Assembly (NCBI RefSeq): GCF_009653635.1
Contig: NZ_PPFD01000005.1
Coordinates: 372,001-436,000 of the forward strand
DNA from: Endozoicomonas sp. OPT23
GTDB taxonomy: Bacteria; Pseudomonadota; Gammaproteobacteria; Pseudomonadales; Endozoicomonadaceae
Reading direction: 5' to 3'
Length of the DNA stretch: 64,000 nt
Shown: positions 34,087-42,645 of the stretch, piece after piece
How positions within the stretch are numbered: the stretch's first letter is position 1
How the letters are laid out: every line of letters begins with the position of its first letter
Program-made: the position numbers and the translations under genes
Notes under the pieces: model-generated
What the model saw: the letters and a program-made list of their open reading frames with translations, nothing else
Databases searched by the model: none
Told to the model about the DNA's origin: nothing

Positions 34087-34845
34087 TCAGCCTTTGAACG
34101 ACGCATCACGTTTTTCGACAAAGGAATCACGGGCTTCCTGAGAGTCAGGAGACGTGTAAGCCTCTAGCGTAAAGCCCTGCTCGGAGCGATACTTCTGCTC
34201 CAGATCACCATCTTCAATGCCGTTCAGTGCTTCCTTGGCGATACGAATCATACGAGGACTCTTCTCGGCAATCTTCGCGGCGATTTCACGAGCGGTCTGA
34301 CGCAGTTCATCTTTAGGAACCACACGCTCAACCGCACCCAGACGATAAGCTTCCTGAGCATCAATCATCTCGCCGGTGAAATACATATGACGCACCTTCT
34401 GCACCGGGAACATACGCTGCAGGTGAGCACCGCCACCCATGGCACCACGATCCACCTCCGGCACACCAAAGGTTGCGCACTCGGAAGCAACAATAATGTC
34501 TGCCGCACCAGAAATGCCGATACCGCCACCCAAAACAAAACCATGAAGCGCAACAATTACTGGCTTGGGGTTCAGGTGAATCGCCTTAAAGGTGTCGTAG
34601 TTACCCTTGTTCACCTTAACGATCAGATTGTCGTCCTGAGCCAGCTCCTTGATATCCACGCCAGCACAGAAACCACGACCTTCTGCAGCGATAATAATCA
34701 CTCGAACATCATCGTTATCACCCAGAGCTTCAATCTCGGCAGCAATATCCGCCCAGCCCTGACTACTGAAAGCATTGACAGGAGGATGATCAAAGATCAG
34801 TTCAGCAATCCCTCCCTCAACAAATGTTTTGAATGGTTTTGTCAT
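34087..34845 (-). CDS. echA20: Ring-opening enoyl-CoA hydratase-family enzyme EchA20
   Basis: A 252-residue crotonase-fold enzyme. In mycobacteria EchA20 hydrolyses ring D of a HIP-derived CoA ester. The ATG at 34845 follows AGAAGG; the open frame extends upstream into a repeat and is not used. Landmarks are the oxyanion-hole segments GRGFCAGVDIKEL and GGGIGISGAADIIVA, EVDRGAMGGGAHLQRM, and YRSEQGFTLE near the end, which match EchA20 closely. A family B repeat precedes the gene. It sits between ipdC and the fadE30-like gene. Confidence 0.88.
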   Translation of the reverse strand: MTKPFKTFVEGGIAELIFDHPPVNAFSSQGWADIAAEIEALGDNDDVRVIIIAAEGRGFCAGVDIKELAQDDNLIVKVNKGNYDTFKAIHLNPKPVIVALHGFVLGGGIGISGAADIIVASECATFGVPEVDRGAMGGGAHLQRMFPVQKVRHMYFTGEMIDAQEAYRLGAVERVVPKDELRQTAREIAAKIAEKSPRMIRIAKEALNGIEDGDLEQKYRSEQGFTLEAYTSPDSQEARDSFVEKRDASFKG

Positions 34846-34895
34846 ATTTGTACCTTCTAATTTTATAATTCTTCTTGAAACTGGAACTTTGGCAG

Positions 34896-34992
34896 ATGGT
34901 GTGAAGGTGTACTTTCCAAAGGCCATGGATGGCCGACTAGCGACTCTGGCCAGGAAAGGCCAGTGGAGCGGGAAAGAACACCTTCACACCAT
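34896..34992 (+). repeat. Family B paired-hairpin element, copy 1
   Basis: A 97 bp palindromic element between ipdC and echA20. The outer arms ATGGTGTGAAGGTGT (34896-34910) and ACACCTTCACACCAT (34978-34992) are perfect complements and extend by 7 more pairs with one mismatch. Inside are two hairpins: GGCC-ATGGAT-GGCC (34921-34934) and CTGGCC-AGGAAA-GGCCAG (34946-34963), joined by GACTAGCGA. The ATGGAT loop fits AYGGAY, so the element resembles the TwoAYGGAY motif on the plus strand, antisense to the operon. Confidence 0.75.
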
Positions 34993-35014
34993 CGATATAC
35001 GACGAACTAAAGAA

Positions 35015-36085
35015 TCAGGAAGCCAGCCCACGCAATTTCTGCAATTGCTGATCAGCTTCCTTAACAATCTCGGCAATCAACTCTTCACAACTCAAAAGAC
35101 TGTTAATCACGCCTGCTACCTGCCCTGCAGGCAGAACACCCTCAGCTGGTTTACCATCCACCATGGCCTTCTGAATCACCATTGGTGCATTAGCTGACAT
35201 AATGGTTTGAGCAGCACTCAGCTCACCCTCACCACGCATCTTCACCGCCGACTTCAACAGCTGAAGAACACTGGTTCCTGTGTACTTGCGATAAGCCAGA
35301 CCACTGGTCAAAGCCATCACCAGTCGCTTAACACCACCGGCCTTTTCCAGATTCCCCAGCAATTCATTAGTAATCATTCGCTGCGGCATACCATCAATGG
35401 CTTTACTGATAATAATGCTGGAAGGGTTATTAGCGTTGACGTAACGATCAAGCGTTTTCGGCGGAACCGGACTGTCACTGGTCATCAGGAATCGTGTGCC
35501 CATGGCAATGCCTTCAGCACCATAGGAAAGAGCGGCGACCAGACCACGGCCGTCCTTAAAACCGCCCGCCGCAATCACCGGCACATCAACCGCATCGACA
35601 ACCTGTGGTAACAGAATGGACGTAGGAACAGAACCGGTATGACCACCACCCTCGCCACCCTGAACAGTAACTGCATCAGCGCCCATCTCTACAGCTTTTA
35701 TCGCATGTTTGAGAGCACCCACCGTAGGAATACAGACAACACCTGCCGCCTTAAGCTTGGCAATCATTTCCTTACCCGGTGAACGACTGTAGCTGACCGC
35801 TCTGACACCATGACGAACCACCATATCGACAATATCTGCGGCATTGGCCTGATACATATGGAAGTTGACGCCGAATGGCTGGTCGGTCAGCTGCTTGGTC
35901 TCAATAATGGCTTTTTCCATCTCCTCGGGAGGAATGGTGGCCCCCGCCAGAAAACCAAAACCACCGGCATTACAGGTTGCTGCTACCAACTGAGGGTCAG
36001 CAACCCAGCCCATGGCGGTTTGAATGATCGGATACTTACAGCCCAACAGCTTAGTAAGGCGTGTATTCATCGAAGACATGCTCAA
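35015..36085 (-). CDS. ipdC: IpdC, flavin-dependent HIP-pathway oxidoreductase
   Basis: A 356-residue member of the nitronate monooxygenase family. IpdC acts on a HIP-derived CoA thioester before ring opening. It has PIIQTAMGWVADPQLV, GGFGFLAGATIPPEE, the FMN loop VQGGEGGGHTGSVPT, VIAAGGFKDGRGLVAALSYGA and MGTRFLMTSDSPVP, all matching IpdC (Rv3553) as I know it, at the same length. Its ATG region overlaps the stop of the upstream hydratase gene by 4 bp, so translation is coupled. Confidence 0.92.
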   Translation of the reverse strand: MSMSSMNTRLTKLLGCKYPIIQTAMGWVADPQLVAATCNAGGFGFLAGATIPPEEMEKAIIETKQLTDQPFGVNFHMYQANAADIVDMVVRHGVRAVSYSRSPGKEMIAKLKAAGVVCIPTVGALKHAIKAVEMGADAVTVQGGEGGGHTGSVPTSILLPQVVDAVDVPVIAAGGFKDGRGLVAALSYGAEGIAMGTRFLMTSDSPVPPKTLDRYVNANNPSSIIISKAIDGMPQRMITNELLGNLEKAGGVKRLVMALTSGLAYRKYTGTSVLQLLKSAVKMRGEGELSAAQTIMSANAPMVIQKAMVDGKPAEGVLPAGQVAGVINSLLSCEELIAEIVKEADQQLQKLRGLAS

Positions 36086-36969
36086 GCTCCTGCCTCCGCT
36101 TTCTCTTTCTGTTGTTGCTTTTGCGACTCTGCCATGGCTTTGCCATCAAAACCTGCCAGGCGATCGCCGGATACCATTTCGTTATGAGTATGGGCAAAGT
36201 GATGCAGACCAAACGCCATATCCATGGTAGAGCGTTTGCCCATCAGATCTTCAGCGTTATTGATCACCTGCTTGGTTAACTGCAGACCGAGACGGGGCAT
36301 CTTGGCGATACGTTTAGCAACCGCCATAGACTCTTCTTTCAGGAATTCCCTTGGTACTATCTTGTTGAGCATGCCCATTTGATAAGCACGTTCTGCAGGC
36401 ATGCGCTCACCAAGGAACAGAAACTCCTTGGCAATTCTTGGATTCAGCTCATGAACGTGGGCAAAATATTCAACACCGGGAATCCCCATACGAACGACAG
36501 GGTCAGAATAAAAAGAGTCTTCAGTAGCAATAATCATATCGCAGACCCAGGCCAGCATCAGGCCACCGGCAACACAGGCGCCCTGAACCATGGCGATGGT
36601 CGGTTTGGGAATATCACGCCAGCGACGGCACATCCCCAGATAGACTTCCTGCTCACGGGCATAAAGGAACTCGCCACCAGGTTTGTTGGTGTGGTCATAC
36701 CAGAGATGAGCGCGGTCAAAGGTCTGGTCAACATCGCGACCCGGAGTACCGATGTCATGACCGGCAGAGAAGTGCTTGCCATTACCCGCCAGCATAATGA
36801 CTTTTACGTCATCGTCATCAACGGCTTTTCTGAAAGCGGCGTCCAGAGCGTAAGTCATGGCCGAGTTCTGGGCATTATTGTATTCAGGCCGGTTCATGGT
36901 GATGACCGCAACCTGATCAGTGACTTCGTATAATACGATGTCTTCGTTGTTGTTATTTTTGTCTGTCAT
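36082..36969 (-). CDS. Enoyl-CoA hydratase/isomerase family protein (S2, first gene)
   Basis: A 295-residue crotonase-family enzyme. I chose the ATG at 36969 after GGGAGAG. It has AVITMNRPEYNNAQNSAM, the oxyanion segments GKHFSAGHDIG and VAGGLMLAWVCDMIIA, and an uncommon insertion DRAHLWYDHTNKPGGEF. The C-terminal 20 residues are Lys/Gln/Glu-rich. It opens operon S2 and probably hydrates an unsaturated CoA ester from the steroid rings or side chain. The specific mycobacterial counterpart is uncertain (EchA19-like or another). Confidence 0.88.
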   Translation of the reverse strand: MTDKNNNNEDIVLYEVTDQVAVITMNRPEYNNAQNSAMTYALDAAFRKAVDDDDVKVIMLAGNGKHFSAGHDIGTPGRDVDQTFDRAHLWYDHTNKPGGEFLYAREQEVYLGMCRRWRDIPKPTIAMVQGACVAGGLMLAWVCDMIIATEDSFYSDPVVRMGIPGVEYFAHVHELNPRIAKEFLFLGERMPAERAYQMGMLNKIVPREFLKEESMAVAKRIAKMPRLGLQLTKQVINNAEDLMGKRSTMDMAFGLHHFAHTHNEMVSGDRLAGFDGKAMAESQKQQQKEKAEAGA

Positions 36970-37294
36970 CGTCTGGCTCTCCCGAAACGACCTCATTTCA
37001 TGCCGGCCGACAGTCTGCTTTCAACTACTATCACAGACTGAAATACAGCCACGCCTTTTGAAACAGGCATTTGAAAACAGGTTTCAAAACCAGTGTGTAA
37101 CTGACTCTTTACCTATCATTGACTGTGATTGATTAAACCGGCTGGGGGGAGAGCTATCATCGTCCGTGGAGACTAAGCAAAATAATGCCTGAGGAAGGGT
37201 AAAAAGAGGGGGTTAACCCCGATCATCGTAGATAATGATCAGGGCTCAGCTGATAAAAACAGCCTGAAGATTCTTCTTTCAATAGAACCAGAGG
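36970..37294. promoter_or_regulatory. Control region of operon S2 and terminator of the upstream gene
   Basis: This 325 bp region has no gene. It contains the shared operator at 37158-37177, a 9 bp inverted repeat TTTTGAAAC (37056-37064) with GTTTCAAAA (37081-37089), and, near its right end, GGGGTTAACCCC (37209-37220) and GATCAT/ATGATC (37221-37240). On the minus strand the last two are followed by CTCTTTTT and so probably terminate the secreted-protein gene at 37295. Confidence 0.6.
37158..37177 (-). promoter_or_regulatory. Shared steroid operator, S2 copy
   Basis: CATCGTCCGTGGAGACTAAG. The two arms are ATCGTC and GACTAA around 6 bases, an imperfect palindrome with core GTC-N6-GAC. It lies 189 bp before the S2 start codon. 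It is nearly identical to the S3 copy at 42415 (same arms, different spacer). Confidence 0.75.
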
Positions 37295-38371
37295 TTATTG
37301 AACAACCCAGACACCTTCAAAAACTGGAACCCGGTGCCCTTCTTTAGGGGACTCCAGATTATTCATCATATAAGCGATAGCAAATGACAGCTCATCACGA
37401 TCAAGAGTATCAAGCTTCACATCCATCATCAGCAATGGTGTCGGTGCTTTGTGTCCAATAAGATAACTGATGACCAGCTTACCTTCCGATTTACTGAGCG
37501 TAAAAAACTGGTGTTTGCTTTTACCACTGAATGCAACCAGATACGTTGGCTCATAGCGCTCGTCAAAAATTACCCTTTCCAAAATTTCACGAACAACTAA
37601 TATGTTGTTTTCAATATTACTTCGATCTTTAGCTTCTACCTGCTGCCTCAATTTCTCATAGGCTTTATCCGAAAAACCTTCTCCTGTTGTCATTTCTGAC
37701 CCATCTTCCGGTGTCAAAAATGCAGACAGCTCAATATTAAATTTCGAAGCTGAGCTAACCAGCAGTGAAGAGTAAAGACCCCCACCAAAAGTTACTGCCT
37801 GATCCAGTTCATCCGATGTTTTATAATGCTGCATTAACTCGACCAGATTCTGAACCTGAAATGAAGGGTAGTCGCTTGCAAAAGCATTAAGAACGGCATC
37901 AATTCCATCCTTTCCCGTATTGTACAAAACAGGCGTCACACTGGATGTGAAGAAGCTTGAAAAGAACACCTTGTTTCTATCTTTTTCTCCCCCAAACAAC
38001 GTAATAAGATCACTGACCGAATTTAATACAAAGCCATTTCCAGCTCTCTGTGACTTTCTCATGTCAGACACGATTGTGTTAGGTCTAATAATTGGAACTG
38101 ATGTCACTGTCCTGCTCATTTCACCAATCAATGGTGCTGATAGAGCTGGCAACGACACTGCATAGAGACCATCCATGTCCGAGTTGTAAGAATTGACTGT
38201 GTCCAGGTATATAAAGTCATTTCCAACACCTCCGGTAACATTCTCCTTTTGCGAATGCTTGGTGTAGAAAACATCAACCCCTAAACCATTATCATTCTCT
38301 TCCGCTTGCGCCAATGAAAAGGTAAGCAATTGCCCTACTATCAGTAATACGGGTAAATTTTTGTTACTCAT
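37295..38371 (-). CDS. Secreted protein of unknown function
   Basis: A 358-residue exported protein. I chose the ATG at 38371, after GGATGG, giving a signal peptide (SNKNLPVLLIVGQLLTFSLAQA). The mature protein has few cysteines, a Ser/Gly-rich middle (FGGGLYSSLLVSSASKF) and several predicted strands near the end (PTYLVAFSGKSKHQFFTL, GKLVISYLIGHKAP). No domain is recognised. It lies alone between steroid operons S2 and S3, with its own terminator, and is probably unrelated to them. Confidence 0.7.
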   Translation of the reverse strand: MSNKNLPVLLIVGQLLTFSLAQAEENDNGLGVDVFYTKHSQKENVTGGVGNDFIYLDTVNSYNSDMDGLYAVSLPALSAPLIGEMSRTVTSVPIIRPNTIVSDMRKSQRAGNGFVLNSVSDLITLFGGEKDRNKVFFSSFFTSSVTPVLYNTGKDGIDAVLNAFASDYPSFQVQNLVELMQHYKTSDELDQAVTFGGGLYSSLLVSSASKFNIELSAFLTPEDGSEMTTGEGFSDKAYEKLRQQVEAKDRSNIENNILVVREILERVIFDERYEPTYLVAFSGKSKHQFFTLSKSEGKLVISYLIGHKAPTPLLMMDVKLDTLDRDELSFAIAYMMNNLESPKEGHRVPVFEGVWVVQ

Positions 38372-38525
38372 AAAACCATCCTGATTTATCGAATTATTAA
38401 TTGGTTGGATAGGCTTCAGTCTTAAAAAGTTCACTTTAACCTCTTTTTCTTTTATTGCTCTCCAGCTTTCTGGTTAGGTAGTATCACCACTGTAACCGTC
38501 GACAAGGAAATTTCCTTTGGAAACA

Positions 38526-39146
38526 ATGAGATGGAATAAAGTAAGAAATCCCCTTGGCTATTTTGTCTTCGCCCATGGTGCTGGCGCCCCCATGGACAGT
38601 GAATTCATGGAGATCATGGTAAGTCTCCTCACTGAACGAGATATTTCAGTAGTTCGCTTTGAATTTCCCTACATGCAGGAACGCAGGGAAACAGGTAAAA
38701 AGAGGCCACCCGACCGTCAGCCAAAGTTACTGGCTTACTGGCAGGAGGTTCTCGATAAGGTAAAAAGCCAAACTAACTTACCTGTTTTCATTGGCGGTAA
38801 GTCTATGGGCGGGCGAATGGCTACTCTTCTGACCGCAGAGGGGGCCGAATCATCCGGCATCATCTGTCTGGGTTATCCTTTCTATGCTGCCAATAAGCAG
38901 GACAAACCTCGAACGGAGCACCTTGAGCATCTAGCAACGCCAACACTGATTATTCAGGGAGAGAGAGATACCATGGGCAATACCGACAATGTTACTAGCT
39001 ACCAGCTGTCTGAACAGATCAGCATAGAATGGCTGACTGATGGCAATCATGACCTGAAACCAAGAAAAGTATCAGGCTTCACTCATCAGCAACACCTTGA
39101 GTCAGCAGCGGATAAAATCGCTCACTTTATCCGAGCAAAAATTTAA
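38526..39146 (+). CDS. Alpha/beta hydrolase, KANL3/Tex30 type
   Basis: A 206-residue alpha/beta hydrolase. It has the N-terminal HGAGAPMDSEFM strand-loop typical of the KANL3/Tex30 (dienelactone-hydrolase-like) group, nucleophile elbow GGKSMGGRMA, PTLIIQGERDTMG (acid region) and DGNHDLKPRK (catalytic His). The substrate is unknown. It is not a convincing HsaD: HsaD belongs to the C-C hydrolase group and is longer. A perfect palindrome, AAGGAAATTTCCTT (38504-38517), lies just before the start. Confidence 0.88.
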   Translation: MRWNKVRNPLGYFVFAHGAGAPMDSEFMEIMVSLLTERDISVVRFEFPYMQERRETGKKRPPDRQPKLLAYWQEVLDKVKSQTNLPVFIGGKSMGGRMATLLTAEGAESSGIICLGYPFYAANKQDKPRTEHLEHLATPTLIIQGERDTMGNTDNVTSYQLSEQISIEWLTDGNHDLKPRKVSGFTHQQHLESAADKIAHFIRAKI

Positions 39147-39207
39147 ATCTCGCAACAGCAAAGAGTATGATCAGGTTCAGAAATAATTCATAAATGGAGT
39201 TGAGACA

Positions 39208-39471
39208 ATGGGTTCAAGCAACAGGATTTTTGGCGTTATTCCAAAAATACCCGCCAGATACAAACGTTTGGTGCCACCTTTTCTGATCTCTCTGTTTATG
39301 ACCTGTGTCGTGTCACTGATCAGCACCATTAAAAGCCTTGGTTTCAATTCCAATATTATCGAGCACTGGCCAATGGCATGGCTGCTTTCATGGTTGATTG
39401 CTTTTCCGGTATTACTGATTGTTCTGCCGCTGGTAGCGAAGCTGACGGGAAGAATTGTTGCAGAAGAATAA
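39208..39471 (+). CDS. Small membrane protein, DUF2798 type
   Basis: An 87-residue protein with two hydrophobic helices (about residues 22-40 and 55-77). The start IPKIPARYKRLVPPFLISLFMT and the WPMAWLLSWLIAFP segment fit the DUF2798 family, whose function is unknown. GGAG precedes the ATG. It follows the alpha/beta hydrolase in the same direction. Confidence 0.8.
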   Translation: MGSSNRIFGVIPKIPARYKRLVPPFLISLFMTCVVSLISTIKSLGFNSNIIEHWPMAWLLSWLIAFPVLLIVLPLVAKLTGRIVAEE

Positions 39472-39480
39472 AACGGATGA

Positions 39481-39509
39481 GAAAGGCACAGAAAAAGACT
39501 GAGCCTTTC
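39481..39509. terminator. Hairpin between DUF2798 gene and ipdB
   Basis: GAAAGGC (39481-39487) and GCCTTTC (39503-39509) pair around a 15-base loop in the 58 bp between the convergent genes. The T content on either side is modest. Confidence 0.45.
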
Positions 39510-39529
39510 ATTGCGTTATTAACCAGCTA

Positions 39530-40333
39530 TTAAGAACGATTCCCTGGAGGGTTATCCTTAAGCTGTTTTGAACGCAGATTATGCGGATCCAGCTGACGGA
39601 TAACTGATAATTGCTCTTCAGTAGGTGCTGCTGTTACTGCAACCGTATCCGGCACATAAACGTCAAAGCCAGTATTTTCCAGAACCTGCTCAACCGTAAT
39701 ACCCGGATGCAGACTGAGAAGCTGCAACTGATGATCGGGGCCATTCCAGTCCATCACACCAAGATCTGTAATCACCAGGCGTATATCAACGTCGTCCAGC
39801 TTGTAGCCCTTAGGCAAACGCTCAGGGTTGTAGCCAATGGACGCCACCATGTCGCACTCACCTTCTACAAATACCCTCTTGTTATGGCTGGGTACGAAAA
39901 AGCTGTTGCCATGACTGATGGAATTGCCCGGAAAACCACGAACGCCCAGCATCTGAACCTTTGGCTGCTCATAGCTGCCACCCAGGGCAGATATGTTCGC
40001 CTGACCGAATTTATCGATCTGGGTTGGTCCTACCATGGCGTGACGCTTGCCACTCCAGACATTATCAAAAATGCGTGAGAAGCCCATCCAGGTTTCATTC
40101 TTCTGGACATGGTCTTCACCACGATTACCAACCGGATTCGGTTCTGACAGCAGGAAAGCTTCAGAGTCTGTCATCATCAGGTCAGTATTGCTGGTTTTCA
40201 TTGCCAGACTGGCAGCCAGTCTCGGAATCAGGCCAATACCTGTCGCCAGCACTTCGCCGTCATTTTTAAAGGCTTCTGAACCTGCACAAATCAGCAGTTC
40301 TGCGAGGGTATAGTCTTTAGCCGGTGTACTCAT
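39530..40333 (-). CDS. ipdB: IpdB, beta subunit of ring C hydrolase
   Basis: A 267-residue class I CoA-transferase-fold protein that partners IpdA. IpdAB hydrolyses the last ring of COCHEA-CoA, not a transferase reaction. I chose the ATG at 40333, which lies 8 bp from AGGAG; the ATG at 40339 is too close. Segments include AGSEAFKNDGEVLATGIGLIPRLAA, LMMTDSEAFLLSEPNPVG, and GFPGNSISHGNSFF. It is adjacent to ipdA with a 14 bp gap. A distinctive C-terminal tail is about 15 residues longer than in mycobacteria. Confidence 0.92.
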   Translation of the reverse strand: MSTPAKDYTLAELLICAGSEAFKNDGEVLATGIGLIPRLAASLAMKTSNTDLMMTDSEAFLLSEPNPVGNRGEDHVQKNETWMGFSRIFDNVWSGKRHAMVGPTQIDKFGQANISALGGSYEQPKVQMLGVRGFPGNSISHGNSFFVPSHNKRVFVEGECDMVASIGYNPERLPKGYKLDDVDIRLVITDLGVMDWNGPDHQLQLLSLHPGITVEQVLENTGFDVYVPDTVAVTAAPTEEQLSVIRQLDPHNLRSKQLKDNPPGNRS

Positions 40334-40347
40334 AGTCATAACTCCTG

Positions 40348-41223
40348 TTAATAAACCGGCAACGGCTGTTGCTTGATAGCTGCCAGACCGCCGACTTTTT
40401 CCTGATACTCTTCTTCAGTCGTATTTTTGATGTACTTGTCAAAATACGCCTCAAAACCACCCTCTTTCGCAGATGCGTTGTATTCCTTGAAGTGCTTAAC
40501 ATCAAAGCCATACAGAGGAGTACAGGACGATGGATGAGCGCCACCAGGAACCAGGCTGACACCCGTGGTCATGGAGCGCTCCCAAAGCACATAGCGTGAT
40601 TCTTCAGGGTTATTGAAGTAATCGCTCTCCACCAGTTCATCACAGGTAACAAAGGTCTTGTTAGCAGCACGGGCAAACCAGTCATCCATGTAATGATCAT
40701 TACCCTTGATCTGACAAACACCACGCGCATCTGCACGGTCTACATGAAGCAGAGATACATCCAGCTTCAGTGCAGGCATAGCCACCCACTCTTTTTCATC
40801 GTAAGGGCTTTCGATGACTTTCAGCTCAGGATTAACCTTTACCACGTCAGTTCCTAGACCAATCTGTGTAGGAATATAAGGACAACCCCAGGCTGCAGCA
40901 CGCAGACCCAGCAGCATCATACCTTCATCAATTTCCATGGTCTCAATCTCGCCTTTCTGACGAGCCTGACGGAAATAAGGTTCCAGCGGAATAAAGTCCA
41001 GAGAAACAAAAGCAAAGACAACCTTCTTCACTTTACCCGCCGCACACAGCATGCCGACATCAGCACCGCCATAAGCGACAACGGTCAGATCTTTAACATT
41101 GGAACGAAGAATCTCACGAATCAGCGCCATCGGCTTACGACGAGGCCCCCAGCCACCAATACCGATGGTCATACCATCGCGCAGCTCACCGACGATGTCC
41201 GCCGTGGTCATGCGTTTATCCAT
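40348..41223 (-). CDS. ipdA: IpdA, alpha subunit of ring C hydrolase
   Basis: A 291-residue CoA-transferase-fold subunit. The N-terminal GIGGWGPRRKPMALIREIL is the IpdA signature, followed by VVAYGGADVGMLCAAGKVKK and GTDVVKVNPELKVIESPYD. With IpdB it opens ring C in the HIP pathway, giving a diketo-diacid CoA for the FadA6 thiolase. Length matches known IpdA. It is the middle gene of S3, downstream of hsaC and a family B element. Confidence 0.94.
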   Translation of the reverse strand: MDKRMTTADIVGELRDGMTIGIGGWGPRRKPMALIREILRSNVKDLTVVAYGGADVGMLCAAGKVKKVVFAFVSLDFIPLEPYFRQARQKGEIETMEIDEGMMLLGLRAAAWGCPYIPTQIGLGTDVVKVNPELKVIESPYDEKEWVAMPALKLDVSLLHVDRADARGVCQIKGNDHYMDDWFARAANKTFVTCDELVESDYFNNPEESRYVLWERSMTTGVSLVPGGAHPSSCTPLYGFDVKHFKEYNASAKEGGFEAYFDKYIKNTTEEEYQEKVGGLAAIKQQPLPVY

Positions 41224-41304
41224 ACTTACACCTTTTTATTTTTTTAGCCCAACCCCAAACCTAAAAAGAAGGAGGCAGTGGCTTCAAATCAACTTGATAG
41301 GGAG

Positions 41305-41396
41305 GGTTTCAGGTTTGCTTTTCAAAGGCCAGGGATGGCCTGCTAGCGAATCGATGCAGGAAAGCATCGTTGAGCGGAAAAGTTAACCTGAAAACC
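41305..41396 (+). repeat. Family B paired-hairpin element, copy 2
   Basis: Located between hsaC and ipdA in operon S3. The outer arms, GGTTTCAGGTTTGCTTTTC (41305-41323) and GGAAAAGTTAACCTGAAAACC in part (41376-41396), are imperfect complements. The inner hairpins are GGCC-AGGGAT-GGCC (41327-41340) and CGATGC-AGGAAA-GCATCG (41352-41369), with the linker TGCTAGCGAAT and the tail TGAGCGG. Linker, loops and tail match copy 1, while stem sequences differ but keep pairing. Confidence 0.75.
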
Positions 41397-41415
41397 GGAA
41401 ACTAAATCGCAAACA

Positions 41416-42312
41416 TCACTGACGACCAGCAGAAAAATCATGTCCCCAGAGACTTACTGAGCTGCTCTCGAACGTAGTATGACGATCCCAGTCAACGACA
41501 AGACCACCACAGCCGTATTCCATATCAAAACCGCCTGGAGTCTTCATATAGAAAGAAACCATTTCGTCGTTGGTGTGCTTACCCAGAGTTGCAGACAACT
41601 GAACACCATGGGCTTCCATACGGTCCATGGCACGACCTACATCATCCATCTCTTCTACTTCCAGCATCATATGGACACAACCGGATGGAATCGGGCATTC
41701 AAAAATAGCCAGAGAATGGTGGCGACCGTTGTTTACATGGAGGAAGTGCAGACGCTTCTCAGGCTCGGCAGGGTCATCGGTAAACCTAACCTTCATCAGA
41801 TCTGACATGCCAAAACCCAGTACATCGGTATAAAACTCACGACTGGTTTCGAAGGAAGGGGTTGGCAGAACGGTATGACCCAGACCAAGATCAGTGGTTA
41901 CAAACTTCGTAACGCCTACAGGGGAAATAAACTGTTTGAAGTCCTGAACCGGGCCCCAGTAAATTTCGTGACGATTACCATCAGGATCATTGAACTTAAC
42001 CAGCGCCTGCACCATTCTGGCAGCGGCTTCCTCTTCACTGCCAACCACTGTTTCAACATCAGCCGCTTCGAGTTCAGAGACCGCTTGTGCAAAGGCTTCC
42101 GGGCCAGCCACTTCCCAACCGGATACACCATAGCCATCACGATCGGATTTTACGACAGCAATGCGGAAGTTACGTTCATCCATCTTCAGGTAGAGAGTAT
42201 TGTCGTCTGAAGCTTCATGCTCCATTAATCCCAATACCTGAGTGCCGTACTCCTGCCATTTGGCAAGATCGGTTGTTTCTACGATCGTATAACCCAGTCC
42301 ACGAATATCCAT
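41416..42312 (-). CDS. hsaC: HsaC, 3,4-DHSA extradiol dioxygenase
   Basis: A 298-residue type I extradiol dioxygenase with two VOC domains. HsaC cleaves the catecholic A ring of 3,4-DHSA (4,5-seco product) using Fe(II). The expected ligands are visible: His146 in GLGHTVLP, His214 in CVHMMLEV and Glu265 in DMEYGCGG. Length and ligand positions match HsaC; BphC-like enzymes for biphenyl are the alternative, but the context of ipdAB and hsaAB decides. It opens operon S3, with the shared operator 103 bp upstream. Confidence 0.93.
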   Translation of the reverse strand: MDIRGLGYTIVETTDLAKWQEYGTQVLGLMEHEASDDNTLYLKMDERNFRIAVVKSDRDGYGVSGWEVAGPEAFAQAVSELEAADVETVVGSEEEAAARMVQALVKFNDPDGNRHEIYWGPVQDFKQFISPVGVTKFVTTDLGLGHTVLPTPSFETSREFYTDVLGFGMSDLMKVRFTDDPAEPEKRLHFLHVNNGRHHSLAIFECPIPSGCVHMMLEVEEMDDVGRAMDRMEAHGVQLSATLGKHTNDEMVSFYMKTPGGFDMEYGCGGLVVDWDRHTTFESSSVSLWGHDFSAGRQ

Positions 42313-42645
42313 GGTCGCCCAGCCTCTTATTCTTATGATTCAGCTGAGAAGGCTGGCAGTGCCAAAAACCTTCTCCGAACTGTCACCGATTAAAAAGGTA
42401 GAGGCAATATTGATCATCGTCTGAGGGGACTAAGGGAAATAGTCTTAATCGAACCTACAAAACACATCAGAAATAACTTAAGCTATTGATTATCAGAATG
42501 AATTAAGTATCCTGACGTAAAAAAGAAACATATAAAAACGTGCGGCTAAAAAAACATCAAACTCTGCCTAAATTGGATTGAAGCAGATCTGCTGCATTTT
42601 GTTTCTGTTTCATTGAGCCAGAAATAATAAGGACATTTCATCTCT
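42313..42645. promoter_or_regulatory. Divergent control region between S3 and CHASE2 gene
   Basis: This 333 bp gap contains the shared operator (42415-42434). CCAGCC and GGCTGG near 42318-42357 could form a weak leader hairpin just before hsaC. The right part is AT-rich and presumably holds the CHASE2 promoter. No gene is visible. Confidence 0.5.
42415..42434 (-). promoter_or_regulatory. Shared steroid operator, S3 copy
   Basis: CATCGTCTGAGGGGACTAAG, identical to the S2 copy in both 7-base arms. The preceding bases TGAT are shared in part (ATGAT on the minus strand). Position is 103 bp upstream of the hsaC start. Confidence 0.75.

Noticed and set aside
33221-34141. Long plus-strand frame opposite the FadE30-like gene
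   Set aside because: Shadow of a well-supported acyl-CoA dehydrogenase; composition is His/Thr/Phe-rich as antisense frames tend to be.
38526-39146. Alpha/beta hydrolase as the missing HsaD
   Set aside because: It is only 206 residues and has the KANL3/Tex30-type start and elbow GGKSMGG, not the longer C-C hydrolase form, and lies on the opposite strand outside S3.
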